A stretch of 64,000 nucleotides of DNA from Sycon ciliatum (Eukaryota > Porifera > Calcarea > Leucosolenida > Sycettidae): positions 6,443,560 to 6,507,559 of the forward strand of contig NC_088649.1 of NCBI RefSeq assembly GCF_964019385.1. Direction: 5' to 3'. The notes beneath the pieces are model-generated. The model had not been told where the DNA came from. It searched no databases and was given only the letters and a program-made list of their open reading frames with translations. This document shows, in pieces, positions 32,188 through 41,729 of the stretch. The translations under genes were made by a program, and so were the position numbers. Each line of letters begins with the position of its first letter. The stretch's first letter is position 1.

Positions 32188-32360
32188 GTGAGTATCGCTT
32201 ATAAAGTGACCGGGTGTAGTGATATACAGGCCATACTGATAGAACTCGGCAAACTCAAAATCAAATGAAAACTTTTATGTTTATGCTCCTATGTCTTTCG
32301 GATCTTCCCAAGTTGTACATTGTACTGTTGAGATACCGAATTCTTCTTCACTCCCCTCCA

Positions 32361-32492
32361 CATTCCTGATCACTGTGCATGCACATAACATGCACAGTGA
32401 TAATCGTTCTAATAGGAGATATTCTGTACGTACATGTAGTAGTCTCAGATTATCACTGTGCATGTTATGTGCATGCACAGTGATCAGGAATG
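32361..32492. repeat. Inverted repeat with 45-bp perfect arms
   Basis: 32361-32405 and 32448-32492 are exact reverse complements, and each arm itself contains a smaller palindrome (CACTGTGCATG…CATGCACAGTG). Loop 42 nt. The terminal dinucleotide context is not diagnostic. Confidence 0.85.
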
Positions 32493-32577
32493 TTACGAGG
32501 AGACTCGTAGAACTCCAATTGGAGTTCGCTGAGGCTCCTCCAATTTATATTTCAAATAAATCAATACCAAAAAACAC

Positions 32578-32578
<1 letters not shown>

Positions 32579-32620
<42 letters not shown>
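32579..32620. repeat. (ATT)n microsatellite
   Basis: Fourteen ATT units abutting the family-Y element. Confidence 0.95.
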
Positions 32621-32621
32621 G

Positions 32622-33251
32622 TGGAAGAGAACAGGACATATGGATACGAGTTTAGAGTAACTCTCCATCACTGTAACATGATACTATATACAGTCAGAAA
32701 GTGCAATAACTAGGCACAAAACTGACAGACGTACGTCGTGTGAAACAACTTGTTTTGTAGTCAACTAGTCCATCACCATGTCATGCATGAGGAGTACTGT
32801 AGGAGTTTGGCTTTCGGCTTGTACAATTCGTTTTCGCAAAGCTTCCCTTTCTTTACTTATCTTTGATATTTATGACCCACCCAAGTTGGGTGGTGTGCTG
32901 CTTTGCTGCTTCGAATTGTAGTTAGACCGCTTTGTCAAATATCGTACTGGTCTCGTCATCGTCCAGTAACAATCGACATTCTTTGTTCCGTTGGAACTGT
33001 AGCTTTTGCTCGTTTTCGTTGCGCTTGCCTTCCCCTCTTTGGTCTTTTCCATAACCTTGAACCTTCCAAGTTGGAAGGCTGTCGGTTAGCGCTACGGAGA
33101 TGTGTTGAAGCTAGGTGTCAGGACGTCGAATGTTTTCAGTACTCTGTCAGTTTTGTGCCTAGTTATTGCACTTTCTGACTGTATATAGTATCATGTTACA
33201 GTGATGGAGAGTTACTCTTAACTCGTATCCATATGTCCTTTTCTCTTCCAC
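32622..33251. mobile_element. Family-Y long-TIR element, 630 bp
   Basis: Terminal inverted repeats of about 107 bp (from GTGGAAGAGAACAGGAC… and to …TGTCCTTTTCTCTTCCAC). Interior non-coding, with the CCTTCCAAGTTGGAAGG palindrome also present in family X. Confidence 0.78.
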
Positions 33252-33253
33252 AT

Positions 33254-33333
33254 TTATTTATGGCTCAACATCCGAGTTTCAAATTATTATTATTATTATT
33301 ATTTCAAACTCGGGTATTGAGCCAATAATAAAA
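33254..33333. repeat. Small hairpin around (ATT)n
   Basis: GGCTCAACATCCGAGTTT… and …AAACTCGGGTATTGAGCC form an imperfect stem around an ATT tract. Confidence 0.7.
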
Positions 33334-33334
33334 G

Positions 33335-33475
33335 TAGAAAGGAAAAGGACATATGGAAAAGAGTTAAGAGTCAGTTTTGTGCCTAGTTGTTGCACTTTCT
33401 GACTGTATATAGTATCTATTTACAATGGTGGAGAGTTACTCTTAACTCGTTTCCATTATGTCCTTTTCCTTTCTA
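33335..33475. mobile_element. Family-Y deletion derivative
   Basis: One short and one nearly complete terminal repeat of family Y joined; flanked by ATT repeats like the larger copy. A further single terminal repeat lies at 57070-57173. Confidence 0.7.
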
Positions 33476-33779
33476 CTATTATTATTATTATTATACGCAC
33501 GTCCGCGTTTGCGTCAACAGTAAACGTATTCGCATGTGCCAGAAGACAGGCAGTGTGGGCAGAGAGGAAAGCAAAAATAAATAAAAGTAAAAAATAAATG
33601 TAAGACAGCAGGCGATAGGCACATAACTCATGTTCGATGATAGGTGCTCAATGCACGGGATCTATTCGAAAGATCAAAAAATAAAACAAGAATAACAGAC
33701 AACGACGATAGGTTTGTAACTCATGGTCGATGGTAAGTGCTAAATGCACGGGATCTGTATAATGCCTCTGTCCCATCCG

Positions 33780-34239
33780 TTAGTTACTGCGTACATCCTG
33801 GCACAGCTCGCGCCACGCAGGCCTGTCAGCGGCGATGGCCCGCAGGTGCTCCAGGTCTGCCAAGTTCCTCAGACTCCTCAGTCCTGCTGATTCTAGGTCC
33901 GCGGATAGTGTGGACACGATGGTTGTCCGTGGCCGCCCTCGCCATACCTTGTCCCCACTTGAAGTAACTCCGCACAGCGAGGGCGGCAGGCGTGTCTTGA
34001 GGGAGTCTGAGGATATACCCAAACAGGCCCAATCTGGATCGCCGCATGAGGGCACTGATGGGCTCTGCGTGGCATCTGCTGTACAGGGCTTTGTTTGGAA
34101 TCACCTGCGGCGGATACCCAGGAGACTCCGAAGTTGTCTTCGATGGAATGTGTCCAGACGCTCCCATGCTGAAGCCGTCAGTCCCCAGGTGCCTCCATTG
34201 TACGTTAGCACAGGGATGATAAACGCGTTGTAAATACAC
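33780..34239 (-). mobile_element. LINE C-terminal fragment, minus strand
   Basis: Two overlapping frames encode the end of a LINE ORF2: SALMRRSRLGLFGYILRLPQ, then WRGRPRTTIVSTLSADLESA and ADRPAWRELCQDV with a stop at 33780. One frameshift near 33930 separates them. The element is 5'-truncated and its type differs from the plus-strand LINE next to it. Confidence 0.75.
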
Positions 34240-34436
34240 TGTACCATACCATGAGAAAAAAGCAGCTAAACAATCTCTATAAACACTACGTACTGTCGGC
34301 TATCCCGATATATCGCTTATTATGACGGGCTTCACGAAGCAAACCATATCAAATGCACAGGAAAATATCGCATGTAATGATCAAGAGTGATGATGACAAA
34401 ACAACTGTTCTTCCAATAAAGTCCACTTCTTCCAAA

Positions 34437-35960
34437 ACTGATCCAGTGTTGCCTGGGCACATCTGGAGAGGGTAGTGCAACACCAGTTAGTTCGTCATTT
34501 GGACTTGACCAAGGCATTACCCGAAACACAATTTGCCTTCCGCAAGAAATGTTCCACGGAAGACGCCCTCCGTGTGCTGACTGATAATCTGCAGAAGGCG
34601 AGAGACAGTGGCAAGACCACAGGGCTGTGCCTACTAGACATGTCGAAGGCTTTTGATAAAGTGCACCACGACAAGTTAATTCAAGACCTCCTTGCGGTTG
34701 GAATTTCTGGAAAAGCCCTTAGTTGGTTCGTCGACTACTTGTCCGGCCGCAAGCAGCAGATCCTCATCTCGCCTTCAACCAGCCCTGCTCTGGCTTGCAC
34801 CTGCGGAGTGCCCCAAGGCTCTGTTCTCGGCCCTGTCCTCTTCAGTATATACACACGAGATGTCCCTTTGGTTTCCTCGCCTGTGCCAAGTGTACAATTT
34901 GCAGATGACATAGCCCTGTACGACTCCCAGGCCTCAGCGGCGGAAGCGTCCAGAACCCTCACCACAGCGGCAACTGCTCTGGCCGGCTGGCTGAAGTCCC
35001 AAGGCCTCATCTTGAACGCCACCAAGAGCCAGGTTCTGACTATCTCTCACCAGCAGCATGTACAGGATGTAACAGTCAAAAGCGGCGACTGTCTCCTCCC
35101 CTCAGCGTCTTCTGCGCGCTACCTCGGCGTTCACCTTGACAATCGCCTAGATTGAGACACCCATGTAAACTATGTGGTCACCAAGGTTGCCAAGAAAATT
35201 GGCGCCTTGTGGCGGGCATGCCGAAGCCTATCAAGACGCTCTCGTCAGGTGTATGTGAAGGCGGTCATAATGCCCGACCTGCTTTATGGCTCCTGCTGCT
35301 TTTCAGCCGCAATGCGAGAGGGTCAACTGAAACGACTGCAAACCGCGCAAAACAGAGCCATCCGCTGTATCGATGGCAACCCGCCCCGGACAGCCATGCA
35401 GCCGCTGCTCACTGCTCACTCCCTGTACCGTGTCAGCGAGCTCTACAGGCAGAAAATATTGATCACCATCTGGAGGTGCATCCACGCCCGCACCAGCCTT
35501 GTGCTCGCCCAGCTTCTGACCCCGGCACAAGGCACCCCTACATACCCGCCATCAGCAGTCAAATGGCCTACTAAGCCAGGCAAACCGTAGCCGCCGCGGT
35601 CAGCGGAGATTTTCTGTTGCTGGTGCTCTGCTGTGGAACGCTCTCCCGGGTGAGGTCCGCACAATTACCCGGCTACCTGAGTTTAAGCATGCATATGTAC
35701 CATACGCCTGTAGGGAGTAGTTCGAGTTGCTGCTGATCGCTCTGCTCTCCCTCCCCGTGCAGTTCAGTAATCCTCACGTAGTATTACAGGTACATCGTAT
35801 TCTCTCTCTCCCCCCGGTTACTCGCAGTTATTAGTATCCTATTGTCTTACTATGTGCTTCCATAGCTTTTACTATGTTCTTCCATAGCCACTTCTAGGCT
35901 AAGCCTTCGCCGTCATTTTATTGGGCCATCATCCCGTTTGAATGTGCGAAGTGAAATAAA
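34437..35960 (+). mobile_element. 5'-truncated LINE on plus strand
   Basis: Reverse transcriptase core in one frame from 34475. It has LDMSKAFDKV at residues 54-63, GVPQGSVLGP at 111-120 and FADD at 142-145. A TGA at 35153 sits where a Trp is expected (a single TGG to TGA change), and the same frame then continues to a stop near 35590. The final tail (…FSVAGALLWNALPGEV…) shifts frame and ends near 35720. Endonuclease and fingers are absent. The 3' end is probably near 35960, where AAATAAAAAAAC lies. Confidence 0.85.
34475..35590 (+). pseudogene. LINE reverse transcriptase with one in-frame stop
   Basis: Coding part of the element above. Apart from the TGA at 35153 the frame is open for about 370 codons, so this copy is younger than the one at 0.9-3.5 kb. 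Codon use is G/C-rich compared with the surrounding sequence. Confidence 0.85.
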
Positions 35961-36184
35961 AAAACCAACCAAAAAACCAACCTTTCACGGGGTACCCTAG
36001 CCGATCTAGGATTGTGATACGAAATTGACTTGGTGAAGTTGCAAGGCGGACCGATGCCTGAACTGAGTGCCATGGTCAGCGGCTAAAAAAAGAAGGAAAA
36101 AAAGAGGAAAGGAATAACCAAGGAATAACCAAAACGAAATACGAAAGAAAGATTTGCCATCACCGGCAATAAATCATAGCGAGT

Positions 36185-36253
36185 GCGTTCGATTATGCCC
36201 GCGAATCGATTCATGAATCGATTCGTGCTATTCACAGGTGCATAATCGAACGC
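36185..36253. mobile_element. Tiny TIR element, 69 bp
   Basis: Ends GCGTTCGATTATGC and GCATAATCGAACGC; the centre contains a second palindrome around GAATCGATTC. No clear target duplication. Confidence 0.6.
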
Positions 36254-36257
36254 AGCC

Positions 36258-36322
36258 ACTGTAGCTCTGTTGGATAGAGCATTGCTCGCGAGTAGCGAAG
36301 TTCTTGGTTATTCCCAAGTTGG
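36258..36322 (+). other. tRNA-like segment (possible SINE head)
   Basis: TAGCTCTGTTGGATAGAGC resembles a pol III A box with D-arm; a weak B-box-like GGTTATTCCC follows at the right distance. It does not fold into a complete tRNA. Possible relic of a tRNA-derived SINE. Confidence 0.25.
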
Positions 36323-36483
36323 ACAATTGCAACGAGGCTCATGCTCAGCTCAGGCCTGTTTTGATCCAACTAAAATCAACAACAGACCAATTGCGTTTGT
36401 GATGTCGCAGACTGTAACGCGTGAGGTCACAGGAATTTTGTCTCTACTACATGTACTTGTAGTGTCTTGACGCCGACGCAACA

Positions 36484-36512
36484 ACTCCAGTCAATAGTCG
36501 AGTAAGTAAGTA
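36484..36512. repeat. (GTAA)n microsatellite
   Basis: About six units. Confidence 0.85.
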
Positions 36513-37041
36513 AGTAAGTAAGTAGATTATCGTATCCGTTCCCGAAGGGAACAAAGTAAGTAGGTAGGTACATTATTGTTTGAATTCGCAGAACCAAACG
36601 GGCGGTCGCCCAATTACATGGAAGCGAATGGAAACAGTAGAATATTGTAGGAAAGGTCGTGCACGACTGCACTTCCTCCGCCAAGCCTGGATCGGCATCT
36701 TCAAGCGATCCGTTTCAACACTCCACGAAAGAACATAATGGTCAAGAAGTGGGTTTTTTTCAGGCATAATCTGGAAAATTCTCGATACTTCAGTGAGAGG
36801 AAGGAGAAAGTTTGCGCAGCTCGCTGCATCTAAATGCACTGCACTGATAGTCTGACAATAAAGAATAGACTCTTGTGTGATAAAGAATAGATTATGAGGC
36901 GATAGCAGAGACCCTATTTCCGGTAGATACACTAAGAAGATATTTAACTAGACGAAGAGTAGTAATATACCATAATGATACAAAAAGTAACAGGAATGCG
37001 AGCACCTAAAAATGGCAAATAAAGACTTTGACAGTTCAGTT

Positions 37042-37884
37042 TTAGACTTGGACTAGCTGGGGTGTGTGAATAGTTGCGACCGAGGGAGCGACATGTTCAT
37101 GACTAGGCTCTTCCACCAGGTACTTATTGAAGTGGTCAACGGACAGTCGGAATGCTAAAGTGGCGTCACGAATTACCTTCTCGTCACTAACGTCCACCGT
37201 CGCCTTCATCATGAAGCCGTGCACCATGTCGGGGAAGGCGTAGATTTGGCTGCCATCACGCACGCGCTCAATGTCCGAGCCTTTCAGCTTTGTGATGACC
37301 TGACCACCTTCCTGCGCCATTTTAGGATCGTTTCCGGTGGGCATGAGCAGCTGCGGGCACTTGACATCGCTCAAAATCTTGTCGACGCTACCGCCATAGA
37401 CTGTCTCCTCCATTTGCAAGCTGGGGTGGTAGGACACGCCACAAGACAGCGCACCGACTACAGACGACACTCTCTGAACCAGCCAGCCGCCCCAGCAGAC
37501 GCCAGCCATGCCGATGGACTTGACACTGTGCTGGAGGCGAAGATACGGGATGATCTTGGAGTGGACGTCGTCAATGAGTTGGGTGTCTGGAATGGTTTGA
37601 AGCCAAGTCACCATGCCATCATCGACTGGTTTTCCCGCCGGCCACGCTGTGCCTCGGAAGAAGTCAGGCATGAGCACCAGGAACCCTTCATTCGCCAGTT
37701 GGTCACAGAAAGCTCTTGCTCTGCTATTCGCGAGGCCAAAGCCAAAAATGTCATAGGCTAGAATCAGTGCTCTGGTACCCTGGCCGACCAAGTACGCATC
37801 CAAGTCCTTGACTTTGATCTCTTTGCCTAGCGGTTTGTAGTTGGTTTGCAGAGATGGGAGACTTCCTTTTGGACAACAGGCCAT
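37042..37884 (-). CDS. Dienelactone hydrolase-family protein F
   Basis: 280 aa starting MACCPKGSLPSL, one exon, triad Cys130, Asp186 and His222 intact. It is closest to array gene D, and the similarity continues into the 3' flank (about 36940-37041) and the TATA region, so F is a dispersed duplicate of a D-type unit that moved about 20 kb away. Small differences include GLANSRAR and SQIYAF. No E-type stub is found downstream. The long 5' leader region holds imperfect GCTGAT repeats like those of the array copies. Confidence 0.92.
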   Translation of the reverse strand: MACCPKGSLPSLQTNYKPLGKEIKVKDLDAYLVGQGTRALILAYDIFGFGLANSRARAFCDQLANEGFLVLMPDFFRGTAWPAGKPVDDGMVTWLQTIPDTQLIDDVHSKIIPYLRLQHSVKSIGMAGVCWGGWLVQRVSSVVGALSCGVSYHPSLQMEETVYGGSVDKILSDVKCPQLLMPTGNDPKMAQEGGQVITKLKGSDIERVRDGSQIYAFPDMVHGFMMKATVDVSDEKVIRDATLAFRLSVDHFNKYLVEEPSHEHVAPSVATIHTPQLVQV

Positions 37885-38091
37885 GGTGATGCTGATGATG
37901 CTTCTTGCTGAAGATGCTTCTGTACTGATGGTGCTTGCAGATTCTGCTGATGCTCAGTCTTGCTGAAGATACCGCTGATGCTGGCGATGGCGAAGGGGCG
38001 GGTGGCGCTGAAGCGGATGGCGATCGTGCTCGTTGCTGATGCTGATGCTGCCGGTGAATGGAAGAGTTGTGGTAGACTGCGAATGTTTTCG

Positions 38092-38099
38092 TTTTTATA
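38092..38099 (-). promoter_or_regulatory. TATA box of DLH gene F
   Basis: TATAAAAA about 210 nt upstream of the start codon; the extra distance comes from an expanded trinucleotide-like leader. Confidence 0.6.
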
Positions 38100-38339
38100 A
38101 TCCATTTCTGACAGTATACGCACCGACCTATCGTACCGTACATAGAAGGGTACGAAAGAATAGTACAAACAGTCACCTGTACCGTATATGTTGTACGGTA
38201 TCGTATTTCTCTTAGATGTTGCTTGGTGGCGCAGTCACCAGTGTCACTGCATACCGGTACTGAACACACACTCAGACAGCCACCCAGCTAAAGGCTGTTT
38301 ACTCAGATCACATCCATCGCTGATCCACATGATCTGCAC

Positions 38340-38376
38340 CAGGAAGCCGTCAAATGTGGTATTTGACGGCTCCCTG
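38340..38376. mobile_element. Family-H minimal element, 37 bp
   Basis: CAGGAAGCCGTCAAAT…ATTTGACGGCTCCCTG; flanks ATCTGCAC / ATCTCTAC agree at 6 of 8 positions. Confidence 0.7.
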
Positions 38377-38574
38377 ATCTCTACTAATATCCAAAGACAC
38401 GTATAATAATCTCAGTAGGCTGCTCTAGTTCTTTTTTTCATGGCAGATGGAAAGGGATTATTTTCAAAGAAAGTTTGCTTTGATGATTTGAAACAGAAAG
38501 GGAACATCAATCAAACATACGCGTCAGTAGATCTACGATGACGTCGGATATCTTGTTAGAGTTGGCATCTATGA

Positions 38575-38690
38575 ATTCAGGGGATGGCCCACGCCTGGTA
38601 AAAAGAAAAAGAAAGAAAAAAGAATGTTTGGCACCTATGAATTCAGGGGATGGCCCACGCCTGGTAAAAAGAAAGAAATCATAACAAAGA
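38575..38690 (-). mobile_element. Two very short retroelement 3' ends in tandem
   Basis: The sequence 'aggggatggcccacgcctgg' followed by A/G-rich sequence occurs twice, 64 bp apart, and matches the 3' end of retroelement fragment (ii). Probably a 5'-truncated insertion that was locally duplicated. Confidence 0.6.
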
Positions 38691-38742
38691 AAACTAAAGA
38701 AAAAAGCTGCTCTAGTTCTGCTGCATCACGCAATGCCCGCTA

Positions 38743-38951
38743 GGGTCCGGCGGATTCTGCCGGCAGAAAAAGTGGCAGAATTCGGTACTTTTTCTGGTAA
38801 GTTTCATGCATGTTTGGTATGTGGGTAAAGAAATGGAGCAGAATTCGAGGAATTGCCCGCCATAAGGTTTGTAAACTTTGTATGGTTCTGCCAATTTCAC
38901 TGCTTTTCGAGCAGAATCTGCCGCCTTTTCGAGCAGAATCCGCCGGGTCCC
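38743..38951. mobile_element. Family-M TA-flanked MITE, 209 bp
   Basis: Starts GGGTCCGGCGGATTCTGC, ends GCAGAATCCGCCGGGTCCC, TA at 38741-38742 and 38952-38953. Best-preserved copy of the family. Confidence 0.88.
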
Positions 38952-38953
38952 TA

Positions 38954-39400
38954 ATACCCGCTACTTTTTGTAGTTTGAGCACTCTGGCGCTAGAGCGACG
39001 ACGAGCTATCTTAATGCCTCCTTTGCAACATGGCTGGTAGCTCGGCCTACTTAGCTCGTAGCTGTACTGATGAGGCCTTTACGACCGAAACAGCTTGCTG
39101 TCTACAGCATTGGGTATAATATTAAATAATAATTATAATAATATTCGCGGGATCCGCGTCGGCATCGCTTGAATGTTCAGAAACACACAAACTAGCCTTC
39201 GCGTCTGCAGGCCACCACTATGCCTGTTCACCCTAGAGGCGAATGCAGACCTCCCAAGTGAGTTGGTTGGTTGGTTGGATTTATTTAAGTCGTACAACAA
39301 ACAGGCATATCTGCCTCCTTAAATGAAGACGACTCCTGGCAGTAAAACATTTTAAAGAAAAGAGAAAACAAAAAAGAAGAAGATAAGATCAAGAATGTAT
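38954..39400. other. Intergenic, no gene seen
   Basis: Contains a short GGTT repeat near 39268-39284. Confidence 0.5.
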
Positions 39401-39466
39401 AGACTGAGCATACAGCTAGCCGGAGACAGAGCATACAGCTAGCCGGAGACTGAGCATACAGCTAGC
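39401..39466. repeat. Tandem repeat, about 3 copies
   Basis: Unit 'gagcatacagctagccggag' plus a few variable bases. Confidence 0.75.
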
Positions 39467-39700
39467 CTCGGCATGTATCAGAGCATCAGGATTACTACAT
39501 ACTAGTACTCAGGAGTCAGGGGAGAGGAGGTGAGTCTCTCAACCAATCGGGCGCGTAATGGCCCATAGCGCGGTAAACTGCATCCTTGTTATTCTCCGAT
39601 TCCGAGCGGTGAGTACCCAGACACGTATACCGGCGGTATATCCAGTCTCCACCCGAGTGACGAGTCTATCCCTACACGTATCTACAGACTCAGGGAATTC

Positions 39701-41006
39701 GCACTAGCAGTAGCACTAGCACTAGCACTAGCACTAGCACTAGCAGTAGCACTAGCACTAGCAGTAGCACTAGCACTAGCACTAGCAGTAGCACTAGCAG
39801 TAGCACTAGCACTAGCACTAGCAGTAGCACTAGCAGTAGCACTAGCAGTAGCACTAGCACTAGCACTAGCACTAGCACTAGCAGTAGCAGTAGCAGTAGC
39901 ACTAGCAGTAGCACTAGCACTAGCAGTAGCAGTAGCACTAGCAGTAGCAGTAGCACTAGCAGTAGCACTAGCACTAGCACTAGCACTAGCACTAGCAGTA
40001 GCACTAGCAGTAGCACTAGCAGTAGCACTAGCACTAGCACTAGCACTAGCACTAGCAGTAGCAGTAGCACTAGCACTAGCACTAGCACTAGCACTAGCAG
40101 TAGCAGTAGCAGTAGCACTAGCAGTAGCACTAGCACTAGCAGTAGCACTAGCACTAGCACTAGCAGTAGCAGTAGCACTAGCAGTAGCAGTAGCACTAGC
40201 AGTAGCACTAGCAGTAGCAGTAGCAGTAGCAGTAGCAGTAGCAGTAGCAGTAGCAGTAGCACTAGGCCACTAGCACTAGCACTAGCACTAGCACTAGCAG
40301 TAGCACTAGCAGTAGCAGTAGCACTAGCACTAGCACTAGCAGTAGCAGTAGCACTAGCAGTAGCACTAGCACTAGCACTAGCAGTAGCACTAGCAGTAGC
40401 AGTAGCACTAGCAGTAGCACTAGCACTAGCACTAGCAGTAGCAGTAGCAGTAGCAGTAGCACTAGCAGTAGCACTAGCAGTAGCAGTAGCACTAGCACTA
40501 GCACTAGCACTAGCACTAGCACTAGCACTAGCAGTAGCACTAGCAGTAGCACTAGCAGTAGCACTAGCAGTAGCACTAGCAGTAGCACTAGCAGTAGCAC
40601 TAGCACTAGCACTAGCACTAGCACTAGCAGTAGCAGTAGCAGTAGCACTAGCACTAGCACTAGCACTAGCAGTAGCACTAGCAGTAGCACTAGCAGTAGC
40701 ACTAGCAGTAGCACTAGCAGTAGCACTAGCAGTAGCACTAGCACTAGCACTAGCACTAGCACTAGCAGTAGCAGTAGCAGTAGCAGTAGCAGTAGCACTA
40801 GCAGTAGCACTAGCAGTAGCACTAGCACTAGCACTAGCACTAGCACTAGCACTAGCAGTAGCACTAGCAGTAGCACTAGCAGTAGCACTAGCAGTAGCAC
40901 TAGCAGTAGCACTAGCAGTAGCACTAGCACTAGCACTAGCACTAGCACTAGCAGTAGCAGTAGCAGTAGCAGTAGCAGTAGCACTAGCAGTAGCACTAGC
41001 AGTAGC
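39701..41006. repeat. Two-letter hexamer satellite, about 217 units
   Basis: The tract is built only from GCACTA and GCAGTA units, interrupted once at 40259-40270. Frames through it are open because neither unit makes a stop in that phase; the apparent Ala-Ser/Ala-Thr and Leu-Val proteins are not genes. From 40489 to the end the order of the two units shows a higher-order period of about 20-24 units. Confidence 0.97.
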
Positions 41007-41046
41007 CATGGTAGCAGTGACAGCTGCTGGTGTCAGCTACATAATA

Positions 41047-41231
41047 CAGTAAAACCTGTCAAGGCGACCACCTGTCCTAGAAGACCACCTGTCCTAGAAG
41101 TTTACCGCAACCAGGACCAAGGGATGCTATTTCCAGTCAAATGACCCTCAGTCTCTGTAAAGAAGACCGCTTGGTAACAGAGACCACGTTTTGAAGGTCC
41201 CATGAGCGGTCGTCTCAGACAGGTTTCACTG
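41047..41231. mobile_element. TA-flanked pogo-like MITE, 185 bp
   Basis: Ends CAGTAAAACCTGTCAAGGCG… and …CGTCTCAGACAGGTTTCACTG with TA on both sides. Immediately follows the satellite. Confidence 0.82.
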
Positions 41232-41232
41232 T

Positions 41233-41729
41233 ATCATTACTTGTGATGGTGTGTGTTTCTTCCCAGCATGCAGGGCCCGTCTAATTTATTAGTAAGAATT
41301 AAAATTAAGACTTTGCCCGAAAAATGGTGGTTATGCTAGTTCACCATAGGGAGTTGGCATTTCCGGGACAGCCGAACGGTGGGTCAGTGACCCTCTGTTG
41401 CATCCTGAATCACACATTAACCTACAATCATTTACATGTAGCGACAGGCCCGCTCAGAATGATGTGGTGCTACTACAATGCTAGCTGATGACCGCTGAAC
41501 AAGCCACAACCACACGTTAACTTTACAAGTTACTTCAGTACTTTTTTCGAAGGAAAAAGAAAGTGCAAAACAGAGCTGGAGTGCTGCCGCCCAATAGCGG
41601 ACTGAAAACTACTAGTAGCGGGAGGAAAGGAGCACAAACCAAGCCAATACAGACATTGACAAAAACCAATACAGACAAACCAACACAGACCAAACCAGAG
41701 GCAAATGGTATCAAATACGAATGCCTGCC
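41233..41729. other. Intergenic, no gene seen
   Basis: No recognisable coding sequence; an 'aaaccaatacagacaaacca' A/C-rich stretch near 41640-41700. Confidence 0.5.

Noticed and set aside
39690-41009. Long minus-strand open frames of Ala-Ser/Ala-Thr and Leu-Val repeats
   Set aside because: They are translations of the hexamer satellite, which contains no stop in those phases; no gene signals.
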